DNA from: JBILCM01 sp044353165
GTDB lineage: Bacteria; Bacillota; Bacilli; Paenibacillales; YIM-B00363
Assembly: GCA_044353165.1 (NCBI GenBank)
Contig: JBILCM010000065.1
Location: forward strand, 1-11,736
Direction of reading: 5' to 3'
Length of the DNA: 11,736 nt
The notes under the pieces are model-generated. The model searched no databases, was not told where the DNA came from, and saw only the letters and a program-made list of their open reading frames with translations. Positions 1 to 5,638 of this stretch are shown in pieces (position 1 is the first letter of the stretch; every line of letters begins with the position of its first letter). A program made the position numbers and the translations under genes.

Positions 1-550
1 AGCGAAGCTTGGCTTGATCCGACTCGACCCCGATCACGATCCGATCCGGATAGAACGTATCGAACAGCGCCTCCCCTTCCCGCAGAAACTCGGGATTCGA
101 GGCCACATCGATCGATCGCGCCATGCCGCGCTTGCGCAGCTCTTCCTCGATGATCGACTTCACACGCCGCGCAGAGCCGATCGGCACCGTCGACTTGTTC
201 ACCACGACCGGATCTGCCTCTGCCGTGAGATGCTCCCCAATGCTGCGTGCCACGATCTCCACATACGACAGATCCACGTCGCCATTGCCCTTGTTCGGTG
301 TGCCGACCGCGATGATCACGATCGCTGCGCTCGCATCGAATTCATCCCAAGACGAGATGAAGCGCATGTTCCCCCGCGCCTCCTCGATCACTTCAGCCAA
401 CCCGCGCTCATGGATCGGCACTTCCCCGCTACGCAGTCGCTCAATGCGCTCTACGTTGTTGTCTAGCAGGATGACCTCATGACCGAGATACGCGAGCGCA
501 CTGCCTGTCGTTAACCCTACATATCCACTACCCACGATCAATACTTTCAT
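1..550 (-). CDS. ugd: UDP-glucose 6-dehydrogenase, N-terminal part (cut by window edge)
   Basis: This enzyme oxidises UDP-glucose to UDP-glucuronate with two NAD+, supplying acidic sugar for teichuronic acid, capsule or exopolysaccharide in the cytoplasm. About 183 residues are visible; the family is normally about 440, so the catalytic-cysteine and C-terminal domains lie left of the window. The protein begins MKVLIVGSGYVGL, a Rossmann dinucleotide-binding loop (GxGYVG, residues 7-12). The family pattern G..PI.E.GL is at 42-51, followed by VGTP, a KSTVPIGS stretch and SNPEFLREG, all hallmarks of the UDP-glucose/GDP-mannose dehydrogenase family. The ATG at 548-550 is preceded by GGGAGAG at a good distance. 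It lies 170 nt downstream of galU on the same strand, so enzyme and substrate supplier are probably co-transcribed. A TuaD-type role is possible but cannot be separated from other Ugd roles here. Confidence 0.93.
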   Translation of the reverse strand, partial: MKVLIVGSGYVGLTTGSALAYLGHEVILLDNNVERIERLRSGEVPIHERGLAEVIEEARGNMRFISSWDEFDASAAIVIIAVGTPNKGNGDVDLSYVEIVARSIGEHLTAEADPVVVNKSTVPIGSARRVKSIIEEELRKRGMARSIDVASNPEFLREGEALFDTFYPDRIVIGVESDQAKLR

Positions 551-720
551 GATGTCTCTCCCACAGCATAATCAATTCCCATACATAGGCATCAAACCTA
601 TCCTCACTCCACACCCTCGACGATCGACGTCTAAGGTTCTCTGACCCACAGCATGGACGAGTGCCTACATGGATAAGGGCAAGTAGACATCACCCGATGA
701 ACATATCATCTTGATGTTCC

Positions 721-1584
721 CTATCTGAATTGCTTCATATATGTAAGTAAGGCATCCCGAAGGTCCGCGCGCTGCAAGGCGAATTCGATGGTCGTCTTAA
801 TAAACCCGAGCTTCTCCCCGACATCGTAACGCACCCCCTCGAATTCATACGCATACACCGCTTCATGTTGGTTCAACCGAGCGATTGCGTCTGTCAGCTG
901 TATTTCACCGCCGGCACCCGGGGTCTGTAGATCCAAGATCTCAAAAATTTTCGGGTTCAGGATGTACCGCCCCATAATCGCTAGATTCGAAGGCGCGACG
1001 TCCTTCGTCGGCTTCTCCACCAAGTGGTTGACACTGTACAGGCGCTCCTTAATTTCCTTCGCATCCACGATCCCATACCGCGACACTTCATCCTCAGGCA
1101 CGCGCTTCACACCGATGATCGACGTGTTGTACCGCTCATACTGCTCCATCATCTGCTGCAAGCACGGCTTGTTCGCCGACTGCACAATATCATCACCCAA
1201 TAACACGGCAAAAGGTTCATCCCCCACGAACTTCCGAGCGCACCACACCGCATGACCCAACCCGCGCGCTTCCTTCTGGCGTATGTAATGGATATCGACC
1301 ATCTTCGAAGATTTCTGCACGGCACTGAGGAGATCGAGCTTACCCTTCTCGAGCAGACTGTGTTCCAGTTCGAACGAGTTGTCAAAATGATCCTCGATCG
1401 CCCGCTTGCCCTTCCCCGTCACGATGATAATGTCTTCAATCCCCGACTCCACCGCTTCTTCCACAATATATTGGATCGTCGGCTTGTCTACGATCGGCAA
1501 CATCTCTTTGGGCATCGCCTTCGTCGCCGGCAGGAACCGGGTTCCCAGCCCCGCTGCTGGAATGATCGCCTTCCGTACGCGCAT
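721..1584 (-). CDS. galU: UTP--glucose-1-phosphate uridylyltransferase
   Basis: GalU makes UDP-glucose from UTP and glucose-1-phosphate, the precursor for glucolipids, wall teichoic acid glucosylation, exopolysaccharide and, through the adjacent ugd, UDP-glucuronate. The 287-aa protein has the usual full length of bacterial GalU. The N-terminus carries the nucleotide-binding loop AAGLGTRFLPATKAMPKEMLP (GLGTR at 12-16, Lys26). Further marks are GLGHA (108-112), the metal-binding LGDD (129-132), EKP (190-192), GGEIQLTD (225-232) and RYDVG with Asp254. The ATG at 1582-1584 follows AAGGGGT about 7 nt upstream, and a good promoter lies some 60 nt further up. No convincing terminator separates it from ugd. 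Nothing looks broken. The sequence style is that of Bacillota GalU/GtaB proteins, especially Paenibacillaceae. Confidence 0.96.
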   Translation of the reverse strand: MRVRKAIIPAAGLGTRFLPATKAMPKEMLPIVDKPTIQYIVEEAVESGIEDIIIVTGKGKRAIEDHFDNSFELEHSLLEKGKLDLLSAVQKSSKMVDIHYIRQKEARGLGHAVWCARKFVGDEPFAVLLGDDIVQSANKPCLQQMMEQYERYNTSIIGVKRVPEDEVSRYGIVDAKEIKERLYSVNHLVEKPTKDVAPSNLAIMGRYILNPKIFEILDLQTPGAGGEIQLTDAIARLNQHEAVYAYEFEGVRYDVGEKLGFIKTTIEFALQRADLRDALLTYMKQFR

Positions 1585-1646
1585 TGTCGTTACCCCTTCA
1601 TCGCGCTCTTGGAGCGAATATTGTGAAATCTGGCCAATTTCTTTCC

Positions 1647-1675
1647 ATTATAACGCATCTCCTATTTTTTGGCGA
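1647..1675 (-). promoter_or_regulatory. Sigma-A-type promoter of galU-ugd
   Basis: On the minus strand a perfect TATAAT (plus-strand 1647-1652) lies 17 nt downstream of TCGCCA (1670-1675), which matches four of six -35 positions. Transcription would start near 1640, giving a leader of about 55 nt before the galU ATG. The leader shows no obvious riboswitch fold. The -10 box is strong evidence; the -35 box is moderate. Confidence 0.65.
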
Positions 1676-1721
1676 TAACATTTTTTCCCTTACATGACAT
1701 TTTCATATGAAGAAATCGTGA

Positions 1722-2405
1722 ACGTACAATTTATATTTCATCCGTGTTGAACATAAATTTATGATCATATACCGTGCCGATGCGCTTCAACTCGTCAGAC
1801 GTTATGCTGATCCCAAGAAGAAGACGATTTATATTGAACAGACCATCAATAAGGCGGCGGAGTTGTTCGGCATTAACTCCAACGCGTTAGGTTATGTCGT
1901 TCATGATGAGGAATCAGAGGCGAAGTTATACTCTCTTTTTGAAGATCATCAGCTTTTACCTGCAGAAATATTCGAATCCCATGGAACCTATCGATTCATG
2001 AATCTGTTTCCACTAGCCGTGAATGCGCTACTTAACGGAGGGACGTTAATTGTTGATGAATTTGATTCAGCACTGCACCCGATGGCTGTAATGAGTATTG
2101 TTAACCTGTTTCATAATAATGACCTGAACAAAAAGAATGCCCAGCTGATCTTCAACACACATAACCCTATTTTCCTGAATGCGAACCTCTTCAGACGTGA
2201 CGAGATTAAATTTGTTGAACGCAAAGAACAGACGCATGAGAGTATTCATTACTCGTTATCCGATTTCGGAACCTCTGGAGACAATGCTGTTCGCATGCAT
2301 GGCGATTATATAAAAAATTACTTTATCGGCCGCTATGGTGCGATAATGGATATGGACTTCACCCCAATTTTCGAAAAGCTTCTTGCGGAAAGCAACGAGG
2401 TGTAG
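1722..2405 (+). pseudogene. C-terminal half of an AbiLi/RloA-type AAA ATPase (5'-truncated)
   Basis: This is the C-terminal half of an AAA_15/AAA_21 (ABC/SMC-like) ATPase of the kind paired with RloB in AbiL/RloAB abortive-infection modules. From the first ATG (1761) 214 residues are open. They contain an ABC-signature-like ESHGTYRF (72-79), Walker B with D-loop (TLIVDEFDSALHP, 95-107), the H-loop NTHNP (132-136, His134), RRDEIKF (145-151) and a C-terminal RYGAI. Intact relatives are roughly twice as long; the N-terminal Walker A half is absent. The frame is open back only to a stop at 1719-1721. The first ATG has no ribosome binding site and sits just upstream of the galU promoter, so the gene was probably cut by a deletion or rearrangement. 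Base composition is AT-richer than the flanks, suggesting transfer. ATP binding is not expected. The family call is from remembered motifs. Confidence 0.8.
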
Positions 2406-2407
2406 TC

Positions 2408-2910
2408 ATGTTAAGAAACTAAGTATACTATCCAGAACAGTTGTGACGCATTTATGCGACTTGGAAAGTAAAGAAACCGATCATATTGCTATATTCAATA
2501 AGACGCTAGCCTCTATGAAAGAAGCTACAAAGCAAGGAAAGAAAATTGATTACTTCCTGGGTTATAGCAATTTTACTTTCGAGTTGTGGATCATATTGCA
2601 TAAGACTGACTGTAATGGATCGTTCACGCATAGAACCCACTATCTAAGTCCTCTCAACAAAGCGTTTCAAGAACGTTTTTTAGAACTGGAACAGTATAAA
2701 CGTGAAGCTGATTTCAATAGAATTCTTAGCAAAATCTCTTTAAATGATGTTAAAGATGCAATTAAACGATCCAAATTCATCATGCAGCAAAACCACGATA
2801 ATGGACTTAGACCCCGTTTGTATAAGGGGTTTCAGTATTACACAGAGAATCCTTCTCTGACCATTGGAGAATCAATTGCAAAGATACTGAATGACTGTAA
2901 GCTACTTTGA
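2408..2910 (+). pseudogene. RloB/AbiLii-like protein, broken near its start
   Basis: The conserved body, readable from about 2440 to the stop at 2910, resembles RloB-family proteins, the partner of the preceding ATPase. The diagnostic segment is GYSNFTFELWIILHK, followed by a charged helical region and a C-terminus with YKGFQYYTENPS. RloB proteins normally begin with a Toprim-like segment (an EG-type acidic motif, then DxD) of some 50-80 residues; here only a vestige (HLCDLESK, then DHI) remains. A good ribosome binding site (GAGGTG, 2397-2402) five bases before ATG 2408 looks like the ancestral start, overlapping the end of the ATPase gene, but that frame stops after four codons (TAA at 2420-2422). 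The body is readable only from ATG 2383 in another frame. An internal deletion with frameshift explains this best. Probably non-functional. Confidence 0.72.
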
Positions 2911-2958
2911 AGTCGCAAATTAGAAACCTACGCTCCACTTGCTCTCATAATTAATAAA

Positions 2959-3195
2959 TCATGCATGGTTATGGCTATCCTCGGCATCTGGAACAATTAC
3001 AATATAGGCATTGTTCGCTTTCGCATCCAATCTGGCACGATCTCCTCTTAGCCTGATCATCTTCGTTACATCTTCTGCTGAGCTAAGTACAGAGTGAACC
3101 AAAGGAGTGGAATGATGAACCCCCTTCTCCCCCGACGCTTTATCTTCATCCCATTCACTTTGCAATGTTGTGCTTTTCTTGTATTCTAAGAACAA
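2959..3195 (-). CDS. Doubtful 78-aa ORF in an otherwise gene-free gap
   Basis: Between the RloB remnant and the AraC gene (2911-3233) the only open stretch of note is this minus-strand frame. It begins with a TTG at 3193-3195 with no clear ribosome binding site and ends at the TGA at 2959-2961. The product would be hydrophilic, with a Lys/Glu-rich first half, an RLRGDRAR patch and a C-terminus PDAEDSHNHA; no family is recognised. It overlaps the probable araC promoter. It may be chance, or the worn 3' end of a gene lost with the defence module. The rest of the gap shows no RNA gene or terminator. Confidence 0.18.
   Translation of the reverse strand: MFLEYKKSTTLQSEWDEDKASGEKGVHHSTPLVHSVLSSAEDVTKMIRLRGDRARLDAKANNAYIVIVPDAEDSHNHA
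3159..3187 (+). promoter_or_regulatory. Possible promoter of the araC-family gene
   Basis: TTTGCA (3159-3164) and TATTCT (3182-3187) are separated by 17 nt, each matching four of six consensus positions. Transcription would begin near 3194, about 40 nt before the chosen start codon. A moderate match in AT-rich sequence; it could be chance. Confidence 0.35.
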
Positions 3196-3233
3196 ATAAA
3201 ATCCATAGATGCAGTGCTAAGAGGGAATATGCG

Positions 3234-4070
3234 ATGGCCAGGATGGAGTATTCTTATTTACAACGATATTTGTCGAACCTGCGGGTCGAGTTGTACGTGG
3301 TAGCCTACGCGAAAGTGGGTCTAAGTTGGCAAGACCATGATTTCACCCCTTCCTTTAATCGGTTCTATTATATCCTTGAAGGGGAAGGCTACCTCAAAAT
3401 TGAAGATCAGATTTATAAGCCGAAGCCGGGTGAGTTGTACTTGCTTCCTGCAGGGGTCAGACAATCGTATGGTACGGTAAGTGAGAATACATTTGGGAAA
3501 TTCTATTGTCATTTTGGCGCGAAATTAGGGGATCTTCATCTGTTGGATATTGTCCGAACTTCGCCGAAGATTACGGTTGCGGATGCATCGACGCTCCAAA
3601 CCATGTTCCAAGAATTGATTCAACACGCAGAGAAACCGAAGCTAACGTCTGCGTTCCGAGTGAATGCGCTGCTGTTGCAGTTGATTTCGATGTACTTGGA
3701 GCAAGCAGAACCCGTGCATGTCGACATGAAGGCGACGGTTTCGCTTGAGAAAATGGGGAACATCCTGCAATACATTGAGGACCATCTGCAAGACGATTTG
3801 ACGGTGGAGTTGTTGGCGAGGGAGGCTCATTTTCACCCGAATTATTTTATTGCGTTATTTAAGAAATCGACAGGCTACTCCCCGATTCAGTACATCAACC
3901 GCTTGCGTATGGAGAAGGCGAAACATCAGCTGTCCTTCTCGCAACAACCGGTGTCTATGATCGCTGAAGGCCTGGGAATGGAATTCCATTATTTCTCTCG
4001 CACCTTTCGCGAGTTCACGGGTTCGTCCCCCAGCCAGTGGCGAGAAAACTCGAATGAAAAAAGCAGGTAG
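3234..4070 (+). CDS. AraC-family transcriptional regulator (cupin + HTH)
   Basis: This is a 278-aa AraC/XylS-type regulator. Residues about 10-140 form a cupin-like sensing domain, shown by FYYILEGEGYLKIEDQIY followed by KPGELYLLPAG. Residues about 175-275 are the double helix-turn-helix: QYIEDHLQDDLTVELLAREA, the HPNYFIALFKKSTGYSP recognition region, then QYINRLRMEKAKHQL and FHYFSRTFREFTGSSPSQWR. The frame is open from ATG 3165, but ATG 3234 is preceded by GAGGGA at 7 nt while the upstream ATG has no site and would add an atypical Cys-rich leader, so 3234 is chosen. The domain order is typical of sugar- or small-molecule-responsive activators in Paenibacillaceae. It converges on the PhyH-HEAT gene, whose promoter carries 21-bp-spaced repeats suitable for an AraC-type protein, so that gene is the natural target (inference). 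Ligand unknown. Confidence 0.9.
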   Translation: MARMEYSYLQRYLSNLRVELYVVAYAKVGLSWQDHDFTPSFNRFYYILEGEGYLKIEDQIYKPKPGELYLLPAGVRQSYGTVSENTFGKFYCHFGAKLGDLHLLDIVRTSPKITVADASTLQTMFQELIQHAEKPKLTSAFRVNALLLQLISMYLEQAEPVHVDMKATVSLEKMGNILQYIEDHLQDDLTVELLAREAHFHPNYFIALFKKSTGYSPIQYINRLRMEKAKHQLSFSQQPVSMIAEGLGMEFHYFSRTFREFTGSSPSQWRENSNEKSR

Positions 4071-4092
4071 GGATCGATGCCCTGCCTGCTTT
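4060..4092. terminator. Bidirectional hairpin terminator between converging genes
   Basis: GCAGGTAGGG (4063-4072) pairs with CCCTGCCTGC (4080-4089) through ten pairs including one G-U, around a 7-nt loop, extended by AAA/TTT (4060-4062/4090-4092). Read on the minus strand the stem is followed by six T (4057-4062), a classic factor-independent terminator for the PhyH-HEAT gene. Read on the plus strand the T tract is shorter (TTTCATTCATT). The araC-family stop codon lies inside the left arm. Confidence 0.8.
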
Positions 4093-4099
4093 CATTCAT

Positions 4100-5512
4100 T
4101 CATGGATAGAATGTGCTTGCCGGCGTCGTGGATGAACACCAGCGGGTTTGGAACAGTTGGTTGATCAGGACGTCGCGCGCACGTTCGGTGCCGATGTAGC
4201 GAAGTGCGTCGAGCGCATGCCCGCGTACGTAACGATTCTCGTCATCAAGCATTGTCTCCAAGTATGGGATTGCACGATCCGCTGCAGCACCGAGTCGCGT
4301 CAGGGATTGCGCGGCGGTGAATCGCACCTGCACATCGGCGTCTTCCAAGCCGCGGATGAGGCCGTCCACACAGATATCTGCAGGTTGGGCAATCATCGAG
4401 AGCGCCTCGCATACCGTGAAGCGAACTTTAGGCGATTCATGAGCCATGAGGTCATGTAACGCTGCTGCTGCACCAGATGCCAAGTGACGCAATTCACCCA
4501 ACGCGAACGCCGCATGGGCCACGGTCTCGGCGCGTTCACTCCGCAAAGCCTCGGTTAAACCCGCCACCGCTTCTGAGCCTGCAACCGCACAACCGTAAGC
4601 TGCAATCCGCGAAACTTTCACATTCTCGTGATGCAAGGCGTTCAAGAGAATGTCGATGCCTTCACGTCCCATCGTGCTTAGCGCATAACTTGCATTGAGC
4701 GCATCCGGCTCATAGGTCGATGCCAGTTGTTCTTGCAAGGCTGCGCGTTCTTGTGCGGTGCTGCCCAGCTTGGTGTCTGCCAGACCACACAGTTCCCCTC
4801 GAAGCCAGCGCCATGTATCTTCCCACATCACAGGGTGTTCAGCGAACGGTGTGTTGCACGTTGCCGGCTTCTGCCACGTTGCATCAAGATTTTCCCAGGT
4901 GGGTGCAGTCGGCGGCGCCGTGCGCATAAACTCAAACTTCAACATGTATCGCGGCGTTCCTAGGGTATTCGGTGTAGAGCGGTGCCACATATCATAATGA
5001 ATGAGTGCGAACGTGCCTGCTTTCCCTTGGGCCGTCGCTTCATACTCGTATTCTTCCTCAGGGAATACACGGGTATCATAGTTATGTGTTCCTGGCATCA
5101 CGCCCGTTGGGCCTAGCTCGATCGGTGTATCTTGCGGAAAGTACATGATCATCGCCCACCAAGGGTGATGATTGCGCATCGTCCGTCTATAACCCCAGTA
5201 AGAATCCTTATGCCACCTGCCTGGTGCGTTCTCCGCGTTGTAATGGCCGTGCCGATGTTGGTGCATCAGGTAATCAGGACCGAGCACACTTGTCAAAGCG
5301 CCTGTCACCGTCGGATGATCGAACACCTTCTGCAGCTCACGAATGCGCGGCAATATGTTGTTCCCGGGATTGCCCTCTTTCTCGTACACTTCATGCAGCT
5401 GTTCTAGCAACTTCTGATGAAACGCATCGGAGAAATCCGTTTGCAGCATCAAAAAACCCTGAGTAATAAACAATCGCATCTGTTCATCGGTCAATAGCTT
5501 TGGTTCGTTCAA
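4100..5512 (-). CDS. Phytanoyl-CoA dioxygenase (PhyH)-like oxygenase fused to HEAT repeats
   Basis: This 470-aa protein has two parts. Residues about 1-200 are a PhyH-type Fe(II)/2-oxoglutarate dioxygenase fold. The metal triad is visible as WHKD (His101, Asp103) and DMWH (His177), with PRYMLKFEF (Arg188) as the probable 2-oxoglutarate-binding Arg; GPTGVMPGTHNY is typical of the family. Residues about 270-455 are around five HEAT-like repeats of about 30-35 residues (for example KVRFTVCEALSMIA, VQVRFTAAQSLTRLG, RYVRGHALDALRYIG), a scaffold for protein binding. No signal peptide or membrane segment is seen, so it is probably cytoplasmic. A longer frame reaches ATG 5581, but the TTG at 5510-5512 has AGAGGTG 6 nt upstream, and the promoter puts the transcript start near 5556, downstream of that ATG. 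The substrate cannot be read from sequence. The facing AraC-family gene is the likely regulator. Confidence 0.88.
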   Translation of the reverse strand: MNEPKLLTDEQMRLFITQGFLMLQTDFSDAFHQKLLEQLHEVYEKEGNPGNNILPRIRELQKVFDHPTVTGALTSVLGPDYLMHQHRHGHYNAENAPGRWHKDSYWGYRRTMRNHHPWWAMIMYFPQDTPIELGPTGVMPGTHNYDTRVFPEEEYEYEATAQGKAGTFALIHYDMWHRSTPNTLGTPRYMLKFEFMRTAPPTAPTWENLDATWQKPATCNTPFAEHPVMWEDTWRWLRGELCGLADTKLGSTAQERAALQEQLASTYEPDALNASYALSTMGREGIDILLNALHHENVKVSRIAAYGCAVAGSEAVAGLTEALRSERAETVAHAAFALGELRHLASGAAAALHDLMAHESPKVRFTVCEALSMIAQPADICVDGLIRGLEDADVQVRFTAAQSLTRLGAAADRAIPYLETMLDDENRYVRGHALDALRYIGTERARDVLINQLFQTRWCSSTTPASTFYP

Positions 5513-5562
5513 CGTCCTCACCTCTACCCTATTGTTGTTGGAATGATTTCCTCTTGTTTTCC

Positions 5563-5591
5563 AGTATAGGGGGCACGCCATCAGATCACAA
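5563..5591 (-). promoter_or_regulatory. Sigma-A-type promoter of the PhyH-HEAT gene
   Basis: On the minus strand TTGTGA (plus-strand 5586-5591) and TATACT (5563-5568) are exactly 17 nt apart; the boxes match four and five of six consensus bases. Transcription should start near 5556, about 45 nt before the TTG start codon. This excludes the upstream in-frame ATG at 5581 for this transcript. Confidence 0.7.
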
Positions 5592-5602
5592 TGGTGAATG
5601 TT

Positions 5603-5632
5603 AAGATGATGTAGTGCAAAATGAAGATGATG
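5603..5632 (-). promoter_or_regulatory. Candidate AraC-type operator: two direct repeats 21 bp apart
   Basis: AAGATGATG (CATCATCTT on the minus strand) occurs at 5603-5611 and 5624-5632, a period of exactly 21 bp or two helical turns. The similarity extends beyond the core to about 13 of 17 positions. The proximal copy ends 11 bp upstream of the -35 box of the PhyH-HEAT promoter. Tandem half-sites 21 bp apart just upstream of -35 are the known layout of AraC activation sites (araI). Assigning it to the facing AraC-family gene is inference. Confidence 0.5.
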
Positions 5633-5638
5633 GAGGGT

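Noticed and set aside
14..482. Two plus-strand ORFs of 150 and 119 aa
   Set aside because: They lie antisense to ugd, whose protein shows the conserved Rossmann and SNPEFLREG motifs; their Arg/His-rich or Ser-rich products are typical of shadow frames.
560..654. Direct repeat CCCACAGCAT (560-569 and 645-654) between ugd and galU
   Set aside because: Two 10-bp copies 85 bp apart with no link to a promoter or regulator; one overlaps the ugd ribosome-binding region. Probably chance.
699..719. Small inverted repeat GAACAT/ATGTTC downstream of galU
   Set aside because: It has only six pairs, a 9-nt loop and no T tract, so it was not called a terminator; galU and ugd are more likely co-transcribed.
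3165..3233. N-terminal extension of the AraC-family protein from ATG 3165
   Set aside because: It has no ribosome binding site and gives an atypical Cys-rich leader; ATG 3234 has GAGGGA at 7 nt.
5513..5581. N-terminal extension of the PhyH-HEAT protein from ATG 5581
   Set aside because: It has no ribosome binding site, lies over the probable promoter and upstream of the predicted transcript start.
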